From Dictyobacter kobayashii (GTDB lineage Bacteria > Chloroflexota > Ktedonobacteria > Ktedonobacterales > Ktedonobacteraceae), in contig NZ_BIFS01000001.1 of NCBI RefSeq assembly GCF_003967555.1, positions 558,001-622,000 of the forward strand: a stretch of DNA of 64,000 bases, written 5' to 3'. The translations under genes and the position numbers were made by a program. Below the pieces are notes generated by a model, which saw nothing but the letters and a program-made list of their open reading frames with translations, made no database searches and was not told the DNA's origin. This document shows positions 38,632 to 48,297 of this stretch, piece after piece. Within the stretch, counting starts at the first letter, position 1. Each line of letters starts with the position of its first letter.

Positions 38632-39348
38632 TCACCACTTTCGTGAGGTTATAAAATTCTCAAAGGTTTTCTGAAATGAGCCTTGAAGCATTTCAGTTCC
38701 TACTGCACCTGGTAGAATATTGCTGTACCAACTTTTGCCCTTACTATTTAGTAGTACCTCGACAGAATTAGAAGAAGTGCTTGCAACAAAATATTTCACA
38801 CACTTTGAAGACATGTCAGAGGTGAGCCCCAAGAAGGATCTAGCAAGATCTATATCTAAATTAGCTCGCCGATAGAATTTACATTCTACTGAAAGCACAA
38901 TTCTTGCCGTACTTGGTGAAACCCAAATGGCTGGAGAACCTGACCATGCTAATCGGCTTTCTCTGCGACATCTTACAGCTTCTTCTCTAGTAAGAACTGC
39001 AACATCACATTCATGCAAAACTCCCGACTCACCTTCTACTAACACACCAACATGAGCCTCCAACACTGGCTTACCTGGAAATTCGATAATAGCATGAGTA
39101 TAAGGCCTAGCTCTAGATGCAATATAACCAGGACTTGTTCTAAATTCGAATATTGTTGGTGCGTTACCATGCACATCTTCGTATTGGATGGGATTCCTGG
39201 CTCCCATCCTTACAGCGGCTCTAAGAATAAGGCTTAGTATGTAACCTTCAAAGATACCTGAAGGGTCTGATCTCCTGAGACTAGGAGTAATAGAACTTCC
39301 TAGCGTTGTTTGAATCTCGGTCAGAAGTTCATCTTCAATGGCCATCAT
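38632..39348 (-). CDS. PD-(D/E)xK nuclease-like hypothetical protein (fourth gene of minus-strand cassette)
   Basis: The 238-residue protein has LHECDVAVLT (D115), then about 40 residues later IVLSVECKFYRR (E155-x-K157), with LEAHVGVL before. This is the spacing of a restriction-endonuclease active site. The N-terminal 60 residues are helical, with IFEGYILSLILRAAV. The start overlaps the end of the 39335 gene by 14 bp, implying coupled translation. No known family name comes to mind. Its neighbours suggest a role in phage defence or mobile DNA control. Confidence 0.65.
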   Translation of the reverse strand: MMAIEDELLTEIQTTLGSSITPSLRRSDPSGIFEGYILSLILRAAVRMGARNPIQYEDVHGNAPTIFEFRTSPGYIASRARPYTHAIIEFPGKPVLEAHVGVLVEGESGVLHECDVAVLTREEAVRCRRESRLAWSGSPAIWVSPSTARIVLSVECKFYRRANLDIDLARSFLGLTSDMSSKCVKYFVASTSSNSVEVLLNSKGKSWYSNILPGAVGTEMLQGSFQKTFENFITSRKW

Positions 39349-39805
39349 TAAGTAACTCCTGTAATCGATTTAGAACCATACCTAACTTTTGTGCCCGTGC
39401 ATACCTAAGCGGGGATTGTTGTCTATCAATGACAACTACATCTTCAGGTTCTACTTGTGAGGAAAATACTACCGATTGAGGTCTTTTTTGAGTTTGGCTA
39501 CCAGCATCTGGTTCAAGATAGAATAATAACACCTCTTTTTCTATAGAGGCATTATTAACGACAATGTATCTAATAGAATCTATGAGCAACTGAACACGCT
39601 CTTTAGCTGTGTAAGAAGTACTGTAAGTTCCTGGTACCTTTCCTCTGGGAGCTTTTTTCTTTTCTTCAGGAGTTGGGATCTTCACTTTACCCATTACAAT
39701 TTGCTCAGTCACGTCATGAACAATCCAAGACAGCTGTTCATGATGAAGTATGTTTACAAGGATTTGATAGAGGCCATCGTAATATTCATCTTCTTTTACA
39801 GTCAC
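39335..39805 (-). CDS. Hypothetical protein (third gene of minus-strand cassette)
   Basis: This 156-residue protein has no recognised family. An N-terminal helical part (YYDGLYQILVNILHHEQL) is followed by a Lys/Pro-rich segment (IPTPEEKKKAPRGKVPGTY), a helical middle (AKERVQLLIDSIRYIVVNN) and a C-terminal helix (RYARAQKLGMVLNRLQELL). There is no signal peptide or membrane segment. It overlaps the nuclease-like gene downstream by 14 bp and follows the 39896 gene by 90 bp. Size and gene order suggest an accessory or DNA-binding subunit of the cassette, but this is inference. Confidence 0.6.
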   Translation of the reverse strand: MTVKEDEYYDGLYQILVNILHHEQLSWIVHDVTEQIVMGKVKIPTPEEKKKAPRGKVPGTYSTSYTAKERVQLLIDSIRYIVVNNASIEKEVLLFYLEPDAGSQTQKRPQSVVFSSQVEPEDVVVIDRQQSPLRYARAQKLGMVLNRLQELLNDGH

Positions 39806-39895
39806 AGCAGGTAACCTCTCCCATTAATAATCTTGGGAACAGCCAAGCATCTGGCAGTGATTTCAAGATTCGCCCATTCCTTTTAAAGATGCCTG

Positions 39896-41004
39896 TTAAA
39901 GATGCTTAAGCTCTATGAACATTTCTTCTTCAAGATCTGCACTCTTCTGAAAAAGTGTAGCTATCCTTTTTACGAGAACAAGTGCCTCTGTGCTATATGT
40001 TGTTCCCAAAGATTTCTCTATACCTTCTGCTGAACCTAAGACATACTTCATAATCACAACATCTAAGTGTTGTAGCATTTTCGCTGCATGTAAAGAACTC
40101 AGAACAATTTTGTTTACTATCTCAACCAATTCATCAAAATAAGATGGTTCTAGACTTATTTGCTCATCTATACCGTAATTTTCGGTTAGCTTATTCAAAA
40201 GTCCAATGATCCGCTTTCTTTCGCTTAATGAAAAAGCTCCACCAAATAGATAGGTGTGCGATTGGCCTTTAACATCGCTTAAATCTCGTGAAGCAACATC
40301 ACTTGCCATTCTAAGTATTGATAGGACGAGTCGCTGCAAACCTATATAAGCTAAGTATTTCGCTTTAATATCTTTAGCATGCAATTCTGCTTTAACTCTA
40401 GAGAATCTCTCTATCAAGTTTTGAATATTTTTATATTCTTCTACCATCCAGTATTGATACTGAACATACTGATAAACATTTTTAATAGACAGTTGTTTCT
40501 CTGTGGGCTTTTGATTTCCTTTGACCTCTATTCCCCATAAACTAGTCATTCGGTTATAGACAGCAATATCTCCTACATCAAAGGAAGAAGTTTCTATTGC
40601 CAACGTTTTTTCAAGTATGTCTAATCCTTTTTCATCTATAACTCGTACACCCAATTTTGGTGCAATAGCCCGAGCATGACTATGTAAAATCTTCTTTAGC
40701 AAAATGCCTTCTTCTGCTCCAAAAAAGTCCATCACACCCTTAGCCAAAATATTCTATTAGGCTCAGATTCTCTTCCTGATTTACAGTCTACTATTATTGT
40801 TTTTATTCTTAGATCTGGCTCAAAACGAACACCAAGAACATCTATGTCAGTCAAAGGGTTTCTTTTTAAAGTTTGCTCTTTATCCTCATAATCAAAATGA
40901 GATAAATCTACCTCAAGCGGGCAATGGTATCCTTGTGACCACAAAATTCTTCTAATTCTTAGTTTTAAATAGCTATCTTTCATCTGATTGCTAACTTCGT
41001 TCAT
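39896..41004 (-). CDS. Nuclease-like hypothetical protein (second gene of minus-strand cassette), one frameshift
   Basis: ATG at 41004 overlaps the previous stop by 4 bp (ATGA). The N-terminal 90 residues hold LTDIDVLGVRFEP (D53/D55) and TIIVDCKSGRES (D73-x-K75), an active-site pattern like that of PD-(D/E)xK nucleases. The frame breaks near 40738, where one A is missing, and resumes as KGVMDFFGAEEGILLKK. The remaining 280 residues are helical, with a second IEVKGNQKPTEKQL segment. Total 1109 nt, about 369 codons, one base short. No family was recognised. Probably a nuclease or nuclease-derived sensor. Confidence 0.65.
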
Positions 41005-41408
41005 TTAATTGATCCTCTAGCCAACTTGGAGATCTCTCCAATGATTTCACGAGCTGCTTCTTTAGAGCGTACTACACCCCTACTCATTCTTGATCGTGTT
41101 GGAAGTGTGCCGGAAAAAGAACCACCCACATTAAAAAATTCTTTTGCATCAAGCTCAAGCCTACTATTAGGCAGTTGATCAGCATCAAGAAGATCTATAG
41201 CGATATTCAATGCATGCATATTTTCAGGTGTATCATAAAGTTTAAAGTGGTAGAAACCAGGACGAGCAATATCCTGCTCAATAAATCCAATTTGCTTGGT
41301 GACCAGAAGACCATATTGCTCTGGCACGTCTTATGATGGTACCGGAATCCTGGACAGGCAAATAAGATAAAATAGCTGTATCAGAATGAGTGCAAAAGGA
41401 GAAAGATT

Positions 41409-41699
41409 ATGGCAGGACCACGCAAACGATACAGCGCAGAATTGAAAGCAAAAATAGCACTCGAAGCCATTCGCGGCAACAAAACCGCCAACGAAATAGC
41501 GGCTGAGTATGGGGTTCATCCAACACAAATTGCTCAATGGAAAAAACAAGCGCTTGACGGATTACCTGCCGTGTTCTCGACACGCGGTCCTGGCCAGGAA
41601 AAAAGTGAGGAAGACCTCACAGCGCCCTTGTATCAACAAATCGGTCAGTTGAAAGTGGAACTGGACTGGTTGAAAAAAAAATCAGGCCAGCTCCGTTGA
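41409..41699 (+). CDS. IS3-family transposase OrfA
   Basis: The 96-residue protein has a typical HTH_Tnp_1 start: RKRYSAELKAKIALEAIRG, then TANEIAAEYGVHPTQIAQWKK, followed by a leucine-zipper-like C-terminus (IGQLKVELDWLKKK). It overlaps the OrfB start by 4 bp near an A8 run (41676-41683), where the programmed -1 frameshift of IS3 elements would normally fuse OrfA and OrfB. Confidence 0.85.
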   Translation: MAGPRKRYSAELKAKIALEAIRGNKTANEIAAEYGVHPTQIAQWKKQALDGLPAVFSTRGPGQEKSEEDLTAPLYQQIGQLKVELDWLKKKSGQLR

Positions 41700-42517
41700 G
41701 CACAAGCGCCAAACTCATCGATCCTAACGATCCGCAGCTTTCCATTGGACGCCAGTGTGAACTGCTGGGGCTTGCGCGTTCGAGCTACTACTATCAACCC
41801 GTTGCAGTCAGTGAGGAAGATCTCATGTTGATGCGCTTATTAGATGAGCAATACACGCGGACGCCGTTTTATGGCACACGAAAAATGACCAAACTGGCTC
41901 AACCAACAAGGCTATGGAGTCGAACGCAAACGGGTCCGTCGCCTGCTTCGCACGATGGTTAGAAACGATCTATCCTCATCCGCGCCTGAGCCAGCCTGGA
42001 GCTGTGGAGCAACGATTTCCTACCTGCTGCGCAATGTGGAGATCACCACTGTGAACCAAGTGTGGAGCACGGATATCACCTATATCCGCCTGGCACGCGG
42101 GTTTGTCTACCTGGTCGCTGTGCTGGATTGGTGGAGCCGCTACGTGCTTTCCTGGGAACTCTCCATCACCTTAGATACGAGTTTTTGCCTGGAAGCCTTG
42201 GAGCGAGCTTTGAACCAAGCGACGCCAACCATTTTCAATAGCGATCAGGGGGTCCAATTTACGAGCACAGAGTTTGTGCAGCGATTGCAAGCCAATCATA
42301 TTCGCATCAGCTGGGATGGGAGAGGAAGAGCCTTAGACAACATTTTTGTGGAGCGGCTCTGGCGCTCTCTGAAATATGAAGACATTTATCTCAGGAGTAT
42401 CAAAACGTTAAGGACGTAAGGAACGGAATACAAGCGTACTTTGAATTTTATAATCACCAGCGTTTGCATCAGTCACTTGACTATCAAACGCCAGCTCAAA
42501 TCTATCGGCAACGTTGA
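41696..42517 (+). pseudogene. IS3-family transposase OrfB (integrase), several frame breaks
   Basis: The N-terminal HTH_21 region (IGRQCELLGLARSSYYYQP, LDEQYTRTPFYGTRKM) is followed by a frame change near 41893, more near 41958-42030, and one near 42410. The catalytic rve domain is readable: VWSTDITYIRLARGFVYL (Asp), IFNSDQGVQFTS (Asp) and, after the last shift, YNHQRLHQSLDYQTPAQIY. All DDE parts are present but in different frames, so as read the enzyme is dead. Confidence 0.8.
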
Positions 42518-43921
42518 TAAGCGTAACGTAAAATACTCATTCTCATGTTGCTGAGTTTTATCTTATTTGGGCCCGTTTTTGTCTTGACAAACGGTACCGC
42601 TATATCTGGTCTAGGGTACCTAAATGTTTTGCTGTCGCGAAGTGTCTCTAGTATACGACGTGGATACAAAATTTTCCTTGTTTCAGCATAATGCTCGCCA
42701 CATCTCACACACGCAAGAATAGCACGAGCCTTCTCCAGAATAGTCCTTTCTTCTTTTTCTAGTCCTCCTCGTGGAGAAAAAAGGAAAATGCGATTTTGCC
42801 TTCCCATAGTTAATTGAACTGGTGATAAAACTCCCAGCAGAACAGCCTGATCCATTACACTTCTACCACTATTCGATACTAACTCCATTACCAAGCCTTG
42901 TCGTCTCTTCACTTCATGTAAAGCTGCTATCACGTCACTTTCCGGAAATTTTTGTGCTAAGGAGATAAGTGACTGAGGTTTCTCCTCAACTGTCAAAGGC
43001 GAATATAAAATTGTATCCCCAGTAGGAGTTTCATACTTATCGAGCAAGGCTCCTTCGGCTCCTATAGTAAAAATGGTATTAAACACCCTATCATCCAGGC
43101 CTAAATCTTCTCTTATTGCTAATTCTCCTTGAGGAAATGCTGCTACATTTTCTAATAAGGCTATAGCAGATTGTTCAATCTCTCCGGGCTCAAGTTGAAG
43201 CCATCGCTCTCCAAGATCATTATACCCATTTCTTAATTCAGGAACTCTTAATTCTATTCTTTTTATTTGCGATCCAGCGGTAACAACAGACGCAAAATCT
43301 ACATCTTCAAGAACTCTGAGTACAGGCTGTAATTCGATGCTAGATATACCCAGCTCTGCGGCTAAATACCTCAACGCCTGCATATTGTCGACGTAAATAA
43401 GTCCTTTTAAATGAGTAGCCAAACTAGCAGCTTTCCCTATGAGGATTGTTGTTTGCAAATGCGCCTCTCTAGGCCCAAATGCGTGAATATCCTTCAAGCC
43501 TTCATGAAACTCTTGTGCGCGAAGCCCGATACTACTTGCTGTCAGCTTTTGCGACATAAGCCCCCAAATACTATATTTAATAGTAAGATTGCATCATAAT
43601 TAATGGCTAGTTTATCCTTAAATTCTAAGCCCAAACACATTATATTTCTCAGCGCCATAAGTCAAGTATTTTTAGCTACAAAGCTTACTATGCCATAAAA
43701 AGGGACGGATTACCTCACACACTGGGCAACAATACCGAGAGGAATGACTTTTTTAAAGCTTTGAGATCTGGCATCTTTTTCGAAAAGCTACTTAAGGGGC
43801 AAGGTTAAGAGCCACCAGTACAATAGGTTTTTCTGCAAAACTATGGGTTAAGTTACATTTGCATCGAAACATTACAGAAACGAATCGAGAATTTGTTTTT
43901 CATCCTTTACCTTTTGTTGAT

Positions 43922-44393
43922 ATTATGGGCGTTTTGAAGCAAATTGGGCGGGTACTATCATATTTACACAAAACAAGGAATCATTCATCGTGGAATTCAA
44001 CCCAAAGCAATACTTATTAACAAGGATAACAACTTTCTATTAACTAGTTTTGACTTAGCAATTCTGACCAGTTCTATAGATCACCGTTTATTACCACAAC
44101 AACCGGGGTCACAAAATTATATGGCTCCAGAGCAATTCAGAGGATCAGTAAGCCAGAAAAGTGATCAATATGCTCTCGGCTGTATTGCTTATGAGCTTTG
44201 CACTGGTCATTTACCATTTGATGAGCCGCCGTTCCCGCTTACACCTATTGACCAAATTAAGCCACCAATTGCGCCACATTTTATTAATCCCAGTGTCACT
44301 CCTCAAGTAGGGTATGCTATACTCAAGTCACTTTCATTCAAGCAGAAGCAGTGACATAACAATATTGATGAATTTCTCTCTACACTTACTTAA
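43922..44393 (+). pseudogene. Serine/threonine kinase fragment, degenerate
   Basis: The reading VLKQIGRVLSYLHK shifts frame near 43972 (one extra A) into QGIIHRGIQPKAILINKD and SFDLAIL, then GSQNYMAPEQFRG and SDQYALGCIAYELCTGHLPF. This is the kinase C-lobe, but HRD has become HRG and DFG has become SFD, so the catalytic residues are lost. An in-frame TGA near 44352 precedes the last helix (IDEFLSTLT). The N-lobe is missing. It is a remnant of the Hanks-type kinases common in this kind of genome. Confidence 0.7.
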
Positions 44394-44505
44394 GAGATTA
44401 AAGACAAGACAAATTTCATAAAAAAGATGCACAACTTATAAAAGTTAAGTCTATTTCACAATAGATGAGGATCCTATTAAATGATTGGTATGTTAAAAAC
44501 TTTAA

Positions 44506-45114
44506 ATGAACTCGCAAAGAAAAAGACCCATTTTTCATTCAGAGGCTGATTTTCAGCACGCTTTAGCATGGGAAATTCACCAACAATATCAAGGTTGCGC
44601 AATAAGACTAGAATACAAACCACTAACAACAAACAATACTTACATAGATATTTGGGTAACGTATCAAAATCTTGCTTTTGCAATTGAACTAAAATATAAA
44701 ACTACAGCTTTAAATACGAACTTTCAAAACGAAGATTTTCACTTATCTAATCAAAACGCACGAGATCAAGGTAGATATGATTTCCTAAAAGATATTCAGA
44801 GGCTCGAGCAAGTAATAAAAGTGTATAATGCAATTGGTTATGCAATTTTTCTTTCTAACGATAGCTCCTATTGGAATTGTTCCTCCAATAGATCTGCCCA
44901 TAAATCAGATCTAGAATTTCACATTTATCAAAATAGGGAGCTGACAGGAACACTCAAATGGGGGGAAAAGGCTGGTAACGGGACTAAAAAGGAAAGGAAT
45001 GCCCCGATTGTGCTTAAGAGCCTGTATACGCTTAATTGGTATGATTATTCCCAACTGGATAGATCACAAAAAAATGCTACATTTAAAACTCTTCTTGTTA
45101 AAGTGGAAAAATGA
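44506..45114 (+). CDS. PD-(D/E)xK nuclease-like protein, first of an overlapping pair
   Basis: The 202-residue protein reads SEADFQHALAWEIHQQY, IRLEYKP (E36), YIDIWVTY (D48), AFAIELKYKT (E61-x-K63) in the first 65 residues, a compact endonuclease-fold active site. A conserved-looking QNARDQGRYDFLKDIQRLEQ helix follows, as in enzymes that recognise DNA. The end overlaps the next gene by 4 bp (ATGA). The pair is isolated between a dead kinase and a noncoding stretch at the right edge of the defence island. Restriction or single-gene nuclease defence is inferred. Confidence 0.7.
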   Translation: MNSQRKRPIFHSEADFQHALAWEIHQQYQGCAIRLEYKPLTTNNTYIDIWVTYQNLAFAIELKYKTTALNTNFQNEDFHLSNQNARDQGRYDFLKDIQRLEQVIKVYNAIGYAIFLSNDSSYWNCSSNRSAHKSDLEFHIYQNRELTGTLKWGEKAGNGTKKERNAPIVLKSLYTLNWYDYSQLDRSQKNATFKTLLVKVEK

Positions 45115-45812
45115 CAAGCATTAGGAGCATCAAAATGAACTATGGAGAAATTATCGCTTACTGGTTCTTACGTTTTAACGGTTTCTTCCCTTTGAACAAT
45201 TTCGTTCTACATCTTCCACAACAACATCCTATAGAAGGTGAAAGAAGAGATCAAAATGGAACAGCAGATACTGATATATTAGCTATACGGTTTCCTCATG
45301 TTTATGAAGAAATTGGGGGGCAACCAGATGACTGGAGCCCTATATTTGCCCACTGGGGATTTTCACTTGATAAAGAAATAACTGCTTTTATTATAGAAAT
45401 AAAAACGGGCGATCTAAGTGAAAATGCAATATTGCAAGAAGCCCAAAGGGCTTTTGGTGACAACAGAATGTATGCTGCGATACGTAGAACTGGAATATTT
45501 CCATATGACGAATCGATGGAAGCAATGAAAATACTGAAGAAACAAAAAATATATGTGTCCCATGATAAATCTAAACGTATAGGCAAGCTATTCATCAGTA
45601 AGGAAGCAACAGTTGGTAGAAGAAACACAGAAATATCGTTATTGCTAGATAGATATGCATTTCACATAACGCTTACAGACTGTGAAGAATTCATTGTAGA
45701 AAGGCTTAGAAAGTATCAAAGAAGAAAAAACAATGATCGAATGTTCTTCCCTGATGAACTAATCCAATATCTAGCCTGGAAGATTAATACCGCTCATAGT
45801 GGTGAAGTTTAG
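45111..45812 (+). CDS. PD-(D/E)xK nuclease-like protein, second of an overlapping pair
   Basis: The 233-residue protein (or 225 from the internal Met at 45135, MNYGEIIAYWFLR) has TADTDILAIRFPH (D53/D55) and ITAFIIEIKTGD (E96-x-K98), again an endonuclease-fold signature. It then has QEAQRAFGDNRMYAAIRRTG and a C-terminal helical part with basic residues (RLRKYQRRKNNDRM). It overlaps the preceding gene by 4 bp, so the two are almost surely made together. Two different nuclease-like subunits in one unit is unusual and no named system comes to mind. Confidence 0.7.
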   Translation: MTSIRSIKMNYGEIIAYWFLRFNGFFPLNNFVLHLPQQHPIEGERRDQNGTADTDILAIRFPHVYEEIGGQPDDWSPIFAHWGFSLDKEITAFIIEIKTGDLSENAILQEAQRAFGDNRMYAAIRRTGIFPYDESMEAMKILKKQKIYVSHDKSKRIGKLFISKEATVGRRNTEISLLLDRYAFHITLTDCEEFIVERLRKYQRRKNNDRMFFPDELIQYLAWKINTAHSGEV

Positions 45813-46749
45813 TCAAGAAAGGCCAAGTCGACTTCTATATTTATAAGCTGAAGAGTTCCGTTCTCTTCCATTTCCTGCTAGGAAAGTACAGAAAAAGAGA
45901 TCGCTTTGGATTATCAAGTACAGCATTGGCTGGTGAAACAAATCTATTGCAGACTTGGTACACCCATCAGACTCAGATATGCTGAGGAAAAAGAAGAATG
46001 CCATGCCGATTGGGCTCTTCCACATTTCTCGTGCTCAGCAATGAAACGGTTGGCACGGAGCGTTCATAGTAAGCCTATGGACAGGAGTTTGCCTCCATTT
46101 TCGGCTTCTGGAGACAGAAATATTTCCCAATCTGCTTCTCAGGCTCACACGCCTCTGTTTTGCTTTATTGCTGAGCGCGGAAAATGCGGAAGAGTCTAAT
46201 CGACATAGTGTCAAAAAAAGAAACGCCAAATAGCCATTCTTCACCTAACGTATATGGAACTTACTTTCTCGAAGGTGAAGGAGAATACCACTATATAAGG
46301 CTTGCTAATTACAAACAGGCAAACCTGTTTTCAAACTTTACGCACAGAAAAGCACCCTCCTCCTTAGCTTGTGCTAGACAGAATAACATCCCAAAATCTC
46401 CATCGCATTTATTTACCACCAGCGAGACTTCCATCGTTATAACCATGGTTTTTCTGCAATACTATGCTTCCTCAATTTAACCGTTAATTATCAAGAGACG
46501 TAACCGTTGAATTATTGAGAGACAAAAATCATAGAGAGAAGCTTCCCTATTAGGCTTAACCTTTTTGTTTTCTGCAATACTATGCTTCCCATCAGTTGCA
46601 GAACCATGGGTTAAGTTACAGTGCCGTCCGGAATAATTTTAGAAACATCCTGTATTCAGGACTTTTCAGTTCTCGGAAAAAGAGATGAAAAGCAGGAAGG
46701 CCAGGATGGCACTACCTCCATGAATGATCTATGAGATGAGCGAGCCGGC
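45813..46749. other. About 940 bp without a convincing gene; short dispersed repeats
   Basis: No frame has a good start or family features. TTTTTCTGCAATACTATGCT occurs near 46450 and a near copy near 46570, and GAACCATGGGTTAAGTTACA near 46601. Related sequence occurs at 43827-43857 before the kinase remnant. These may be ends of old small mobile elements. Confidence 0.4.
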
Positions 46750-48009
46750 TTACAGGTCAAAGGAGCCATCCCCTTCGCTGACACATAATGGTGTCTCTTG
46801 CATTTCAAAACGTCGGAGATGTGGCAGATGGGTAATTTCAATAGGCCACACACGTAATTGTGAGCCCGTGACAATCAATGTCTGTAAGGAGGAAAGCCTG
46901 GCAATTTCTGGTGGCAATTGCGTGAGTGCAGCACTGCTCAGATCGAGGCGTTCAAGGTGAGTCAGGCTGGCGATGCTGGCTGGCAAGTGTGTCAGATGAG
47001 CATTATCGTTGAGGATCAATTGGCGCAGGTGTGTAAGATCACCAATACTGGCCGGCAACGTCTGGATATGTGTCCAACCGACTTGAAGGTATTCCAGGTT
47101 GGGAAGCTGCCCAATCTCGCTGGGAAGATATCTGAGCAGAGGCTCACAGATGTACAGGTAAGTGAGATTCTTGAGATTACTGATTTGTGGAGAGAGGCTC
47201 GCCAGGCCAGTTCCCTTGAGCTCTAGTGCCTCCACCCCCTGCCAGGACCACATTGCCGGACTCAGTTGGCATTGGTCAAGCGTTAGCTCTTTGAGGTGCG
47301 TCAACGAAGAAAGCTCTGACACATCTGGAGCGTGTGCCAACATCAGCTTTGTCAAATAGCCTTCCGTATCCAGGCTGTAGCCAGGGATCACGTGCTCGAA
47401 TGACTGTCTCACTGCTTCCACGATACGTTTCAGCACTGGTTGCTCGTCGGGATGAAGCATGTCGAGATCATACCACTGGTGATCCATGTCCACGCCAACA
47501 TAGGTAAGGGACTCCATCCGTTCCCACGTCCAGCCAGTGACGCGTTCCAACAGCAAAAACAGATACTCCTCATCAAACCATGGAAGAGTGATCTGCGCTT
47601 CCTGAGGCAATGGAGGGCCACTCTCGTCTCTCCGAGTATCTTCATCATACACTGATCTTTTCAGCACTCCATTGACATAATACCAGAACCAGTAGGTGCC
47701 AGACGTACTTTCCATTAGAAATGCAAAGATGCGCCTCCCCTGCGAGAGCCGCTCAAAGACACCACGCTCGTGCCAGTCCAGAGTCATCCAGTGCGGATCA
47801 AGTAAAACAACCCAACCATGGTGTTGACTGATGATACACTCGGCTAACCACTGCCCCGTCCCTTTGGCCAACCGCTCGGAAAACGTGCCACTAAAAGCAT
47901 CCTCGACATCAAAGTGATGTTCATTGAAGGTAAATGCGCCTGGGAACGCAGCTAATGCTCGATCAGCTGTGATGGATTCAATAAAGATGGCATAACCTTT
48001 CCAGCCCAT
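46750..48009 (-). CDS. Leucine-rich repeat protein
   Basis: This 419-residue protein starts after AGGGAGA. The first 220 residues (MGWKGYAIFIESI..., WVVLLDPHWMTLDWHERG, TYWFWYYVNGVLKRS) form a domain I cannot name, with no signal peptide. From about residue 233 to 405 there are roughly eight LRRs of 23 residues with the pattern LPxxIxxLTxLxxLxLxxxxLT (for example IQTLPASIGDLTHLRQLIL). This type mediates protein binding. The gene stands alone between the defence island and the MarR gene. A cytoplasmic partner-binding role is all that can be said. Confidence 0.8.
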   Translation of the reverse strand: MGWKGYAIFIESITADRALAAFPGAFTFNEHHFDVEDAFSGTFSERLAKGTGQWLAECIISQHHGWVVLLDPHWMTLDWHERGVFERLSQGRRIFAFLMESTSGTYWFWYYVNGVLKRSVYDEDTRRDESGPPLPQEAQITLPWFDEEYLFLLLERVTGWTWERMESLTYVGVDMDHQWYDLDMLHPDEQPVLKRIVEAVRQSFEHVIPGYSLDTEGYLTKLMLAHAPDVSELSSLTHLKELTLDQCQLSPAMWSWQGVEALELKGTGLASLSPQISNLKNLTYLYICEPLLRYLPSEIGQLPNLEYLQVGWTHIQTLPASIGDLTHLRQLILNDNAHLTHLPASIASLTHLERLDLSSAALTQLPPEIARLSSLQTLIVTGSQLRVWPIEITHLPHLRRFEMQETPLCVSEGDGSFDL

Positions 48010-48297
48010 AAGATCTCCCTGCTGTCTTCAATGTAATGTGACTTTTTCTTTTTCTCCTTTTTATGCAGCGAGAAAATGGAAAACAAAAGGCTTCGTTGCT
48101 TTGGATACGCGAAATAGTAGTCATCCCTGCTTTATATGTGTTTCAGCTAACACACCGAGCCCCCAGGAAGACGCGATGTAAACTATAATTCCACTAATCT
48201 TCAAGACTATAGGAATATTGGCATGCGCGCAGAGGGGTGGCCACCAACCAACCTCCAGCAGAGAAGGGACAAGCTCTGACCGGTTCAGTGCTCAAAT

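Larger units (their letters stand above)
41344..42592 (+). mobile_element. IS3-family insertion sequence
   Basis: GGTACC (perhaps GGTACCG) flanks both sides, at 41338-41343 and 42593-42598. The subterminal sequence AAATAAGATAAAA near 41360 is repeated inverted near the right end (about 42560-42572), but the outermost bases do not match well, so the exact ends are uncertain. It carries OrfA and OrfB of an IS3-type transposase and splits the gene at 41001-43557. Confidence 0.8.
41001..43557 (-). pseudogene. First gene of minus-strand cassette, split by an IS3 element
   Basis: The N-terminal part (43557 to about 42593) has 320 residues: a helical start, GKAASLATHLKGLIYVDN, and winged-helix-like segments (LAAELGISSIELQPVLRVL, DRVFNTIFTIGAEGALL, MDQAVLLGVLSPVQL). 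It runs as RYPRPDIAVP into the IS end. The C-terminal part resumes at about 41337 (PEQYGLLVTKQIGFIEQDI) and ends at 41001, overlapping the next gene by 4 bp. Joining at GGTACC keeps the frame except for one TAA next to the junction. A tandem winged-helix protein of about 430 residues is suggested, perhaps the DNA-binding or regulatory part of the system. I know no family for it. Confidence 0.65.

Noticed and set aside
41676..41683. A8 run at the OrfA/OrfB overlap as a sequencing error
   Set aside because: IS3 elements use a programmed frameshift on such A runs, so this one is expected and not counted with the other shifts.
46184..46480. 98-residue frame in the gap before the LRR gene
   Set aside because: It contains part of a dispersed repeat, lacks a start signal and has no coding-like conservation that I can see.
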